Source of the DNA: Microbacterium murale
GTDB taxonomy: Bacteria; Actinomycetota; Actinomycetes; Actinomycetales; Microbacteriaceae
DNA length: 64,000 nt
Direction: 5' to 3'
Assembly (NCBI RefSeq): GCF_014635185.1
Contig: NZ_BMCM01000001.1
Location: forward strand, 248,001-312,000
Shown: piece by piece, positions 55,640 through 63,968 of the stretch
Position numbering within the stretch: the first letter of the stretch is position 1
How the letters are laid out: each line of letters opens with the position of its first letter
The notes under the pieces: model-generated
What the model was told of the DNA's origin: nothing
Seen by the model: only the letters and a program-made list of their open reading frames with translations
Databases searched by the model: none
Translations under genes and position numbers: made by a program

Positions 55640-56677
55640 CTACTCGCCTGGCGCGAAGGACGCGTCGAAGTACGTGTCGACGTCGCCGTCACCGGAGATG
55701 AGTCCGGCATCCGTCAGCACGGTGAGGGTCGCCTCCCAGTCTTCGGTGGCGTTCACGCCGGGCGCCTTGCCCTCGGTGGCATCCGTGGTCAGAAGCTTGA
55801 TCGTCTCTTCCCACTGGTCGAGCAGAACATCCTTCTCGGGCATCTGCGGGTCCTTGCCGTCCATCGCGGCGACAGCCGCCTCCGGGTCTTCCTGTGCGGC
55901 GGCGAACGACTCACTCGTCGCGGCGACGAGCTCCTTGACGAGTTCGGGATCGCCCTCGATCGTCGAGACGGGTGCGATGAGACCGTTGCTGAAGAAGTTG
56001 AGTCCCGCGTCCGAGTAGCGCAGGTAGGTCATGTCCTTGCCGCTCTTCGCGGCGATCGTCGGACCCTGGTCGTGCGCGAATCCGATCAGACCGTCGACCT
56101 GTCCGGAAAGGACTGCTGCGATCTTGCCTGCGGCATCGAGGTTCTGCTGGGTGACGTCGGATTCGCTCAGCCCGACGGCCTCGAGGTAGGCGGGGAACGT
56201 CGTGGTCGGTGCATCGCCGGCAGAGACCGCGATCGTCTTTCCCTTGAGATCTTCCGGCTCCTCGATGCCGGAGTCTGCGAACACCTGCACGGCGGAAGGA
56301 GTCGTCTGCAGGAAGACACCGACGCTCTTGATCGCGACGCCCTTGTCGATGTTGGCGAGCACAGCCGGGGTGTCGGCCCAGCCGAAGTCGACCTGTCCCT
56401 GACCGACCGCCTGTGCGGTCTTGGTCGAGCCCTGACCGGCCTTGATGGTGAGGTTGATGCCGTGCTCCTCGAAGATGCCCTGCTCGACGCCGTAGTAGAA
56501 CGCGGCGTGCTCGCCATAGGGGTACCAGTTGAGCATGAGGGTCACATCGGTCATCTCACCCGACGCCTCACCTCCGTCTCCGGCCGGGGCCTCGTTCGCG
56601 CCACCGCATCCGGTGAGGGCGAGCGCGGATGCCGCGATCAGAGCGATCGAGCTGAGGACGGTTCCTGACTTCTTCAT
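55640..56677 (-). CDS. ABC transporter substrate-binding lipoprotein, NMT1/ThiY type
   Basis: 345 aa. Lipobox ALTGC (Cys24). LMLNWYPYGEHAAFYYGVEQGIFEEHG is the classic NMT1/ThiY opening and VDFGWADTPAVLANIDKG continues it. The family binds HMP or formylaminopyrimidine, riboflavin-like or other small ring compounds as well as sulfonates, so the ligand here is open. It lies in the operon beside the LacI/glycerate kinase genes. Confidence 0.9.
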   Translation of the reverse strand: MKKSGTVLSSIALIAASALALTGCGGANEAPAGDGGEASGEMTDVTLMLNWYPYGEHAAFYYGVEQGIFEEHGINLTIKAGQGSTKTAQAVGQGQVDFGWADTPAVLANIDKGVAIKSVGVFLQTTPSAVQVFADSGIEEPEDLKGKTIAVSAGDAPTTTFPAYLEAVGLSESDVTQQNLDAAGKIAAVLSGQVDGLIGFAHDQGPTIAAKSGKDMTYLRYSDAGLNFFSNGLIAPVSTIEGDPELVKELVAATSESFAAAQEDPEAAVAAMDGKDPQMPEKDVLLDQWEETIKLLTTDATEGKAPGVNATEDWEATLTVLTDAGLISGDGDVDTYFDASFAPGE

Positions 56678-56737
56678 CAGTTTTCCTGCTTTCCTTGGGG
56701 TGCAGTCGGTGCTTCTGGGGCTGGATATTGTGCGCGG

Positions 56738-57601
56738 TCAGAGCCGCACGGTGGCCGAAGCGACATCGCGCTTGGACGCGTGCCACGGGATGAGGAACTT
56801 CTCGGCGATCTGGATGATGCCGAAGAGGATGACGCCCATGAGCGACATGATGATCAGTGCCGCGAAGAGCATCGCGGTGTCGAGGTTGCCGTTGGCCTGG
56901 AGGATGACGTAGCCGAGACCCTCGTTCGCGCCGACGAACTCGCCGACGACCGCACCGGTGACGGCGAGGGTCGCAGCCACCTTCAGCCCGGAGAGCAGTT
57001 CCGGCAGAGATGCCGGGAGTCGCACCTTGAGGAAGGTCTTGAACTTTCCCGCGCCCATGGTCGAGGCGAGCTGCAGGATCTCCGGATCGACGGTGCGGAG
57101 CCCGGCGAGACCGGAGATGACGACCGGGAAGAACGCCATCAGGACGGCGACGAGGATCTTCGGCTCCGCGCCGAACCCGAGCCACACGACGAACAGCGGG
57201 GCGATCGCGATCTTGGGGATGACCTGGGCGAACAGGATCACGGGATAGAGCGTCTGCTCCAGCCCCTTCGAGTAGACCATGACGACGGCGACGAAGAGTC
57301 CGACGACGACGGCGATGATGAAGCCGATGACCGTCTCGTAGGTCGTCACCCAGGTGTGCTGCATCAGGTACGCGAAGTTGTCGGCGAACGCGTTCCAGGT
57401 GTCGGCCGGGGACGGGATGATGAACGGCTGCACCCACTTCAGCCCGGTGGCGATCCACCACAGTGCGAGCACCGCGATGACGAAAACGACCGGGTGCCAG
57501 TTGCGTGACAACCAGCCGGCGATCGCGTTCGGCTCGCGGTGATCGCGGTCCTTGCCCTGCGCGACGGCGAGCGTCATGGTGGCGTTCTCGGGTGACGACA
57601 T
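56738..57601 (-). CDS. ABC transporter permease, NMT1-associated type
   Basis: 287 aa with six helices; ASTMGAGKFKTFLKVRLPASLP is the EAA coupling loop. First gene of the transporter operon, ahead of the binding protein and ATPase. A near-consensus promoter and a LacI-like palindrome lie directly upstream. Confidence 0.92.
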   Translation of the reverse strand: MSSPENATMTLAVAQGKDRDHREPNAIAGWLSRNWHPVVFVIAVLALWWIATGLKWVQPFIIPSPADTWNAFADNFAYLMQHTWVTTYETVIGFIIAVVVGLFVAVVMVYSKGLEQTLYPVILFAQVIPKIAIAPLFVVWLGFGAEPKILVAVLMAFFPVVISGLAGLRTVDPEILQLASTMGAGKFKTFLKVRLPASLPELLSGLKVAATLAVTGAVVGEFVGANEGLGYVILQANGNLDTAMLFAALIIMSLMGVILFGIIQIAEKFLIPWHASKRDVASATVRL

Positions 57602-57641
57602 GGAATCCTCGACATCTTCGTCTGTGGGTGCGGGGTAAATC

Positions 57642-57702
57642 TGGGAAAGCGTATTCCCATCGGCGTTGGTGCGAGTTTATGTCTCCGATCGGGCCGTGTC
57701 AA
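57642..57702 (-). promoter_or_regulatory. Strong promoter and LacI-type operator of the second ABC operon
   Basis: On the minus strand TTGACA (57702-57697), 17 bases, TAAACT (57679-57674): the best -35/-10 pair in the window. An 18-bp palindrome with a central CG, TGGGAAAGCGTATTCCCA (57642-57659, plus strand), lies just past the expected start point. LacI-family operators have this shape, and a LacI regulator is encoded 1.2 kb upstream. The -35 overlaps the glycerate kinase stop codon. Confidence 0.7.
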
Positions 57703-58847
57703 TCTGCCCGGAAATCGACACTCCGACTCGCTCGCGCTCGCTCAGTGCGGGTCTCCGCGAGAACCGTGCCGGCGGCGGTCAACCAGCGCGCAGGATCGGC
57801 GAGGGCCGCGTCAGCCGAGCCAGCGAGCTCGGTCAGTGAAGCGGATGCCGCGAACAGAGCGCGATCGGCATCATCGGTGATGCGTCCGGCGACGATCAGC
57901 GCCGGCACATCGGCATCCGCGGCGAGCGCGGCGACGAAAGATGGCACCTTGCCGTCACCCGACTGACCGTCGTAGGAGCCCTCACCGGTGATCACGACGT
58001 CGGCAGCACTCACCTCCGAGGCCAGAGAGATGAGTCGCGCGACCTCTCCTGCGCCGGGCACGAGTCGCGCTCCCCAGGCCACGAGCGCCCCGCCCACCCC
58101 GCCGGCAGCGCCCGCACCGCTGGTGGACGCATCCAGTTCGAGCAGTTCGGCGAGACGGACGAGCGCGGCATCGACGCCGTCGCGATCGGCGGCATCCACC
58201 AGGCCCTTCTGCGGGCCGAACACGTGGGCGGCACCGCGCGGGCCGGTGAACGGGTTCGTCACGTCGGAGAGCACCAGAATCTCGGGGGCGGCACGCAGCT
58301 CCGACAGATCGGCGTGTGCGACTCGCAGCAGACCGCGTGCGCCGGACTCGACTTCGATGCCTTCGACATCAAGGAATCGTGCCCCCAATGCCGACAGCAT
58401 CCCGATGCCGCCGTCCGTCGACGCGCTCGAGCCGATCCCGAGCACGAGGCGCGAGACGCCGTGGTCGAGCGCGGCGGCGATCGCCTGGCCGAATCCGCGG
58501 GAGTGCGCCCCGAACGGGCGCAGCTCGTCGAGCAGCTCGATCCCGGACGTCGAGGCGAGGTCGATCACCGCAGTGCCGTTCGGCGCGTCGTCGGATGCCG
58601 GAAGCAGCAGCCAGTCCGTCGCAACCGGCACGCCGGCCGGGCCGTCGACCGTGAGCGGCATCCTCCGCGAGCCCGTGACCGCGGCGGCGAACGCCGACAC
58701 CGTCCCTTCTCCCCCATCGGCCATGGGTCGCAGCACGATGTCGGCTGTGGAGTCGGCCGTGAGCCAACCGCGCGCGATCGCCGCCGCGGCATCCGCTGCC
58801 GTGATCGTGCCCTTGAAGCTGTCCGGGGCGATGACGACGCGGGTCAT
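57699..58847 (-). CDS. Glycerate kinase (type GlxK/GarK)
   Basis: 382 aa. N-terminal VIAPDSFKGTITAADAAAAIARGW and PMADGGEGT, central GIGSSASTDGGIGM, and later GEGSYDGQSGDGKVP are diagnostic. It phosphorylates D-glycerate, linking a catabolic route to glycolysis. The ATG overlaps the LacI stop (ATGA). The last about 15 residues (ETRTERARASRSV) are encoded by what looks like a degenerate copy of the palindromic repeat found in cydD. Confidence 0.93.
   Translation of the reverse strand: MTRVVIAPDSFKGTITAADAAAAIARGWLTADSTADIVLRPMADGGEGTVSAFAAAVTGSRRMPLTVDGPAGVPVATDWLLLPASDDAPNGTAVIDLASTSGIELLDELRPFGAHSRGFGQAIAAALDHGVSRLVLGIGSSASTDGGIGMLSALGARFLDVEGIEVESGARGLLRVAHADLSELRAAPEILVLSDVTNPFTGPRGAAHVFGPQKGLVDAADRDGVDAALVRLAELLELDASTSGAGAAGGVGGALVAWGARLVPGAGEVARLISLASEVSAADVVITGEGSYDGQSGDGKVPSFVAALAADADVPALIVAGRITDDADRALFAASASLTELAGSADAALADPARWLTAAGTVLAETRTERARASRSVDFRAD
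57723..57755. repeat. Possible degenerate palindromic-repeat arm at the glycerate kinase 3' end
   Basis: CGACTCGCTCGCGCTCGCTCA resembles the arm in cydD (CGACTCGCTCCGCTCGCTCA) with one extra base, and GGGTCTC follows where the element has GTTTCGTCTC. Short and diverged. Confidence 0.45.
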
Positions 58848-59890
58848 CGTCCGACCGCCTGGGCGGTCGTCGAGAGGGCCGGCGTGCTCGCACGCACGAG
58901 CACCTCGAGAGGAGCGTCGGTCTGCTGCCACTCGTCGTCGACCGTCGCTCTGAACGCCTGATAGCCGAAGTCGCTCAGCGGCACGCGGACGGTGGTGAGC
59001 TGAGGGGTGACGTCGCGGCTCGCCGGGGTGTCGTCGAACCCGCACATCGCGATGTCGTCGCCGACCGATCGTCCCGCCTCGCGGATGGCGGTCATCGCCC
59101 CGATCGCGATCACGTCGCTGAGCGCGAAGACGAGCGTGCCCGGTTCCACACCGTCGGCGAGTGCGGCCGCCATTGAGGACACACCCGATTCTCGGGCGAA
59201 GCTGCCGCGGTACTCCCGCAAGACCGTGCCGCCGCCGGCTTCGAATCCGGCGTGGAATCCACCAAGGCGATCATCGGATGTGCGCACGCCCTCCGCCGCT
59301 CCGATCGCGATCGCCCGACGGTAACCGAGGCGCGCCATCTCGCTGCCCAGGCGTTCAGCGCCTCCGTGGTTGTCGATCCGGATGCTGCGATCCCCGCCCG
59401 GCCCGAATGTGACGGTGCGCGCGCCGAGCGAACGGAACACCTCGAGCTCCTCGGCGGTGGAGCCACCGCCGTCGTCGGTGCGCGATGCGGCCAGTATCAC
59501 ACCGCGGGGATGCTGGCCACGCAGCGCCCGCAGGATCTTCCTCTCCCGCGCGTCGTCGCGCTCGGTGATGGCGACCGTGACGATCAGGCCTTCCTCGTCT
59601 GCGCCGCGCGCGACGCCGGAGGCGATCAGTCCGAAGAACGGGTCGGCGATGTCGGCGACGAGCAGTGCGATCACCGCGGAGGTCCCCCGCGCCGTGGCTT
59701 GAGCCGAGGCGTTCGCGGTGTAGCCGAGCCGATCGGCGGCCTCCTCGACGCGCTCACGGAACGACTCGGCGACCTTGCGCGTCGAACCGTTCAGCACGCG
59801 GGAGGCCGTCGCGAGAGACACCCCGGCCTCACGTGCGACATCGTGCAGCGTCGGCGTCTCGGAGCGCGGACGCGATTCACGGGGTGTCAT
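58844..59890 (-). CDS. LacI-family transcriptional regulator
   Basis: 348 aa. HTH with hinge: TLHDVAREAGVSLATASRVLNGS...VAESFRERVEEAADRLGYTANASAQ; effector domain of periplasmic-binding type ends with CGFDDTPASRDVTPQLTTVRVPLSDFGYQA. Probably responds to a sugar or its phosphate and acts on the surrounding catabolic genes and on the palindrome before the ABC operon. It has its own leaderless-type promoter. Confidence 0.94.
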   Translation of the reverse strand: MTPRESRPRSETPTLHDVAREAGVSLATASRVLNGSTRKVAESFRERVEEAADRLGYTANASAQATARGTSAVIALLVADIADPFFGLIASGVARGADEEGLIVTVAITERDDARERKILRALRGQHPRGVILAASRTDDGGGSTAEELEVFRSLGARTVTFGPGGDRSIRIDNHGGAERLGSEMARLGYRRAIAIGAAEGVRTSDDRLGGFHAGFEAGGGTVLREYRGSFARESGVSSMAAALADGVEPGTLVFALSDVIAIGAMTAIREAGRSVGDDIAMCGFDDTPASRDVTPQLTTVRVPLSDFGYQAFRATVDDEWQQTDAPLEVLVRASTPALSTTAQAVGR

Positions 59891-59902
59891 GCGTTGATCC
59901 TA
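59891..59902 (-). promoter_or_regulatory. Leaderless-type -10 of the LacI gene
   Basis: On the minus strand TAGGAT (59902-59897), six bases, ATG at 59890. The TAG of the box is also the stop codon of the isomerase gene. Confidence 0.5.
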
Positions 59903-60670
59903 ACGAGCGGCTGCGGAGCGAATGGCGCCGCGCAGCGTCGCGGTTTCGGCGGCGAGAAGGTCGGGGTCATCGCCCGGTACGAACTCCAGCAGCGCGTCGC
60001 GCGGAGTGGGGCTGCTGTCGGCTGCGGCCGCGAAGATCCGACGCCACAGCTCGCCGCGGTCGTGCAGGCGCAGCCGCTGGGTCTCCGGCCACCACGAGAA
60101 GACGTGCATCGCGCTGACGTGCGGCGCGATCGCCTCGTACTCCGAGACCGCGAGGTCATCGGACGCGGCGACCGTCGGCTGCCAGTACGTGCTGAGCGCC
60201 GCACTGTCGACCTCGTCGAGCACGCGCAGCGTGGCGGATGCATCGTCGGCGAGCGTGCCGGAGTGGAACTCGAGCGCGAGGCCGATGCCGCGCCGTTCGG
60301 CTTCGGATGCCGCGGACCGCAGCCGCGCGATGGTCACGGCCCTCTCGCCGGGCGTCGCGTCGGCGGAGCCCACGCGCCCCGCCCATACGCGTACGCGGTC
60401 GGCGCCGAGTGCTTCAGCGCTGTCGAGGATCGGAGTGATCTCCTCCCCTTCCTGTGCGCGGAAGTACGAGCCGTAGGAGGCGACGGCGAGCCCGGCATCC
60501 GATGTCGCCTTCGACACCTGCTCCGCACGAGCGGTGTCGCCCGGAGGAACGTGCACGTCGCCGCCCCACTCGATCGCCTCCAGCCCGGCATCGGCCGCGA
60601 GAGCGACGATGCGCTCGGGGGCGAGTGCGCGGAAGGTCACCGAGCACAGGCCAGGACGGATCGTCGTCAT
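59900..60670 (-). CDS. Sugar phosphate isomerase/epimerase family protein (TIM barrel)
   Basis: 256 aa AP-endonuclease-2-like barrel. GLEAIEWGGDVHV, LALEFHSGTL (metal Glu/His), STYWQPTV and AMHVFSW are at the expected strand ends for xylose-isomerase-like enzymes. Preceded by GAGAGG. With the next gene it makes two different isomerase-like proteins in one operon. Substrate unknown. Confidence 0.88.
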   Translation of the reverse strand: MTTIRPGLCSVTFRALAPERIVALAADAGLEAIEWGGDVHVPPGDTARAEQVSKATSDAGLAVASYGSYFRAQEGEEITPILDSAEALGADRVRVWAGRVGSADATPGERAVTIARLRSAASEAERRGIGLALEFHSGTLADDASATLRVLDEVDSAALSTYWQPTVAASDDLAVSEYEAIAPHVSAMHVFSWWPETQRLRLHDRGELWRRIFAAAADSSPTPRDALLEFVPGDDPDLLAAETATLRGAIRSAAAR

Positions 60671-60700
60671 GGAGTCATCCTCTCAACCCGCGCCGCGTGA

Positions 60701-61567
60701 TCACCTCAGGTGAGGGCTCACCGTCGCGGTGAACGCCTCGGCCGTGCGCCGCACCACGTTCTGGGCGCTGTCGGCCCAGATGTCGGCGTTGAAGATCTCC
60801 ACCTCGATGTCGCGGTCATAGCCGGTCGCGACCACTGCCTCGGTGAGCGAGGCGAAGTCGATCACACCGTCGCCCATGTAGTGCCGCCCGAGCAGCACAT
60901 CGACGGGCAGCGGGGTCTTCCAGTCGCACACCTGATACGTCGCGATACGACCCTCGCGGCCCGCACGGGCGATCTGTTCGAGCACCTGCGGATCCCACCA
61001 GATGTGGAACGTGTCGACGGCCGCCCCCACGACATGTGCGTCGAAGTCCGCGGCGATGTCGAGCGCCTCGCCGAGCGTCGAGACGACAGCACGGTCGGAC
61101 GCGTACATCGGATGCAGCGGCTCGATCGCCAGCGTCACACCGGCCGCCTTCGCGTCCTCAGCAAGCGCACCGATCGCATCGCGCACGCGCTCTCGCGCAC
61201 CGACGAGGTCGCGGTCGCCTTCGGGCAGTCCGCCGGCGACGAGCACGAGCACGGCCGTCGATCCTTCCGCGCCGGCCGCGGCGAGCGTCGCGGTCTCCTC
61301 GATCGCCCGGCGGTTGTCGTCGAGCGCTGCGATCCGTTCGGCACCTTCCGGGAGCGTGAAGAACCCGCCACGGCAGTGCGTGGAGAATCGCAGCCCTGAG
61401 TCGGACAGCATCCGCGCCGCCACGTCCAGCCCGACCTCGTTCACCGGCTCGCGCCAGAGACCGATCGCCTGGATGCCGGCGCCGGCCGTAACCTTCAACG
61501 CCTCTTCGAGGTTCGCGTACTTGATCGTGGCCTGGTTGATCGACAGGCGCGGATCTGCGGCGCTCAT
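60701..61567 (-). CDS. Sugar phosphate isomerase/epimerase family protein (TIM barrel, IolE-like)
   Basis: 288 aa. LSINQATIKYANLEEAL at the start, GIQAIGLWRE, LAIEPLHPMYA (metal Glu and His), GAAVDTFHIWWDP (Asp, His) and VEIFNADIWA complete the metal site. It overlaps the DUF993 gene by ATGA. Related enzymes isomerise or dehydrate keto-sugars and inositol derivatives. Confidence 0.9.
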   Translation of the reverse strand: MSAADPRLSINQATIKYANLEEALKVTAGAGIQAIGLWREPVNEVGLDVAARMLSDSGLRFSTHCRGGFFTLPEGAERIAALDDNRRAIEETATLAAAGAEGSTAVLVLVAGGLPEGDRDLVGARERVRDAIGALAEDAKAAGVTLAIEPLHPMYASDRAVVSTLGEALDIAADFDAHVVGAAVDTFHIWWDPQVLEQIARAGREGRIATYQVCDWKTPLPVDVLLGRHYMGDGVIDFASLTEAVVATGYDRDIEVEIFNADIWADSAQNVVRRTAEAFTATVSPHLR

Positions 61568-62808
61568 GCGACGGTCCTTCCTGCATCGATGCCGTTCAGC
61601 CGCAGCATCCCGTGCCAGCGTTCTCGGGCCAGTTCGGGGTTCTCGAGGGCGAGCGAGGTGTTCGCGAGCTCGATGATGCGGCTGAGGTGCGGCAGGCTTC
61701 TGGCCGAGTGGAGTCCCCCGACCATCTGGAACGCGGGCTGGTGACCGTTGAGCCAGGAGAGGAACGCGACGCCGGTCTTGTAGTAGAACGTCGGCGCGGC
61801 GAACACCTGGCGGCTGAGTTCCTCGGTGGGGCCGAGGATGCGCCGGTACGCCTCGGGGTCGCCCGCGTCGAGCGCTTGGATCGCGGCGGATGCCACGGGC
61901 GTGATCGCCGCGAATGCTCCCAGCAGTGCGTCGGAGTGCGTGCGCGTGGTCGTTTCGACGCGCTCCGCTTGCTCAACGCGTTTCGTCTCGCTGCGCTCGC
62001 TCAACGACCCGATGTCACCGCCGATCAGGCCGACGTAGTTGAAGTCGTCGCCGGTGAACATGCGCACGCCCTCGGGAAGGCGCTCGCGCACGGAGATCTC
62101 GGACTCCGCGTTGAGCAGACTCATCTTGACGCCGGCGATCTTGTCCTGGTTCTCGGCGATGATCTGCAGGAGCACTTCGGATGCCGTCTGCCAGTCCTTC
62201 GCGCCGAAATAGCCCTCAAGCGCAGGGTCGAACGCGGTTCCGAGCCAGTGCAGCACGACCGGCACGGTCGCGGATTGCAGCACCTCGCGGTACACGCGGC
62301 GGTAGTCCTCGGCATCCTTCGCCACCCGCGCGAGGTGGCGGGACGCCATCAGCACAGGGCCGGCGCCGGCTTGCTCTTCCGTGAAGTGCAGCTGCTCCTT
62401 GTACGCGTCGATCACCTGGTCGAGCGTGATGTGCGCCTCTTCGACGTGGTCGGTGTTGACTCCGACGACGACCGATCCGCCCTCTTCCCGCGCGACCTGC
62501 GCGCTGCGGGCGATGAGCTCGCGGGTCGCCGCGGCATCCAGCCCCATGTTCCGCTGGGCGGTGTCCATGGCATCGGCGACCCCGAGGCCCCAGGAGTAGA
62601 CATTGCGGCGGAACGCGAGCGTCGCGTCCCAGTCGATGTCGGCCGGCTGCCCCGGCGTGTTGTCGGCGTGCACCTTGGGCACGACATGCGCCGCGGCGTA
62701 GGCGACGCGGCTTCGCAGCGGAGCGGTCGGACGTGTGTAGATCCCGGACTCGTTCAGCGCAGCATCCGATGTGCTGCCGTCAGGAGAGAGAAGCCTCAGC
62801 GTGTTCAT
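61564..62808 (-). CDS. DUF993 / dihydrodipicolinate-synthase-like aldolase with an inserted repeat peptide
   Basis: 414 aa TIM-barrel protein. VVVGVNTDHVEEAHITLDQV, PVVLHWLGTAFDPALEGYFG, IAGVKMSLLNAESE (candidate Schiff-base Lys) and MFTGDDFNY are typical of DUF993. About residues 267-286 (SLSERSETKRVEQAERVETT) come from a palindromic-repeat half-element inserted just after FNYVGLIGGD and before SDALLGAF, where relatives continue directly. The frame is kept. Start shares a base with the upstream stop (TGATG). Likely a retro-aldol step in a sugar pathway. Confidence 0.88.
   Translation of the reverse strand: MNTLRLLSPDGSTSDAALNESGIYTRPTAPLRSRVAYAAAHVVPKVHADNTPGQPADIDWDATLAFRRNVYSWGLGVADAMDTAQRNMGLDAAATRELIARSAQVAREEGGSVVVGVNTDHVEEAHITLDQVIDAYKEQLHFTEEQAGAGPVLMASRHLARVAKDAEDYRRVYREVLQSATVPVVLHWLGTAFDPALEGYFGAKDWQTASEVLLQIIAENQDKIAGVKMSLLNAESEISVRERLPEGVRMFTGDDFNYVGLIGGDIGSLSERSETKRVEQAERVETTTRTHSDALLGAFAAITPVASAAIQALDAGDPEAYRRILGPTEELSRQVFAAPTFYYKTGVAFLSWLNGHQPAFQMVGGLHSARSLPHLSRIIELANTSLALENPELARERWHGMLRLNGIDAGRTVA
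61952..62009. repeat. Half of a palindromic repeat inserted in frame in the DUF993 gene
   Basis: It runs from GTTTCGACGCGCTCCGCTTG to CTCGCTCAACGACCC. About nine in ten bases match the left arm of the cydD element at 31808-31866, in the same orientation and reading frame relative to the host gene. The partner arm is absent. Confidence 0.85.
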
Positions 62809-63968
62809 CAGAGGGACAGCTTCTCGATGGCGATCTTGCGGCCCTCGGCGCTCGAGGTCAGCCCTGCCTCGGCGAACTGCACGCCCTTGGCGCCGGCGAG
62901 CAGATCGAAGGGGTAGTCGGTGCCTTCGACGAACGAGGTCAGATATTCCTCCCACTGCTGCCGGAAGCCGTTGAGGAACACGTCGTTGGTCGGAACGCTC
63001 TGCCAGTCGGCGTCGTAGTCGCGGGTGTCCTCGAGGTCGGGGTTCCACACCGGCTTGGGGGTGGCATTGCGCGGCTGGATCTTCGCCCCGAACAGTCCGA
63101 CCACGGCCGAGCCATGCGTACCGTCGACCTGGAACTCGACGAGCTCGTCGCGGTTCACACGAACGGTCCAGCTGGAGTTGATCTCGGCGACGATGCCGCC
63201 CTCGAGCTCGAAGATGCCGTAGGCGGCGTCTTCCGCCGTCGCGACGTACTTCTCGCCGTTCTCGTCCCAACGCTCCGGGATGTGGACCGCCGCCTGCGCG
63301 TAGACGCTCTTGACCTCGCCGAACAGGTTCTCGAGCACGTAGTTCCAGTGCGGGAACATGTCGGTGATGATGCCGCCGCCGTCTTCCGTGCGGTAGTTCC
63401 AGCTCGGGCGCTGCGCCGGCTGCCAGTCGCCCTCGAACACCCAGTAGCCGAACTCGCCGCGCACCGAGAGGATGCGGCCGAAGAAGCCGGAGTCGATCAG
63501 GCGCTTGAGCTTCTGCAGGCCTGGGAGGTAGAGCTTGTCGTGCACGACGCCGGTCTTGACTCCGGCATCCTTCGCGAGGCGTGCGAGCTCGAGGGCCTCC
63601 TCCAACGACTCGGCGGTGGGCTTCTCGGTGTAGATCGCCTTGCCTGCCGCGATCGCCTTGCGGATGGCGGACGCGCGCGCCTTCGTCACGAGGAAGTCGG
63701 CGTAGATCTCCCACTTCGGATCGGCGAGGGCCGCGTCGAGATCGGTCGTGTAGTCATCGATGCCGTGCAGGGCGGCGAGTTCGGCGAGCTTGGCCTCGTT
63801 GCGTCCGACCAGGATCGGCTTGACCGTGACCTTCGTGCCGTCGGCGAGCTCGATGCCGCCCTGATCACGGATGGCGAGGATGCTGCGCACCAGGTGCTGC
63901 CGGTAGCCCATGCGCCCGGAGACGCCGTTCATGATGATGCCGATCTCGCGGGTCGTCGCCTGTGACAT
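62808..63968 (-). CDS. Gfo/Idh/MocA-family oxidoreductase
   Basis: 386 aa. N-terminal Rossmann region (GIIMNGVSGRMGYRQHLVRSI, a variant of the usual G-x-G-x-x-G) and YTEKPTAESLEEALELARLA, the EKP motif of the family; GGGIITDMFPHWNYVLENLFG holds the D...H pair. It probably oxidises a sugar or polyol hydroxyl with NAD(P). First visible gene of the catabolic operon; the promoter lies at or beyond the window end. Confidence 0.92.
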   Translation of the reverse strand: MSQATTREIGIIMNGVSGRMGYRQHLVRSILAIRDQGGIELADGTKVTVKPILVGRNEAKLAELAALHGIDDYTTDLDAALADPKWEIYADFLVTKARASAIRKAIAAGKAIYTEKPTAESLEEALELARLAKDAGVKTGVVHDKLYLPGLQKLKRLIDSGFFGRILSVRGEFGYWVFEGDWQPAQRPSWNYRTEDGGGIITDMFPHWNYVLENLFGEVKSVYAQAAVHIPERWDENGEKYVATAEDAAYGIFELEGGIVAEINSSWTVRVNRDELVEFQVDGTHGSAVVGLFGAKIQPRNATPKPVWNPDLEDTRDYDADWQSVPTNDVFLNGFRQQWEEYLTSFVEGTDYPFDLLAGAKGVQFAEAGLTSSAEGRKIAIEKLSL

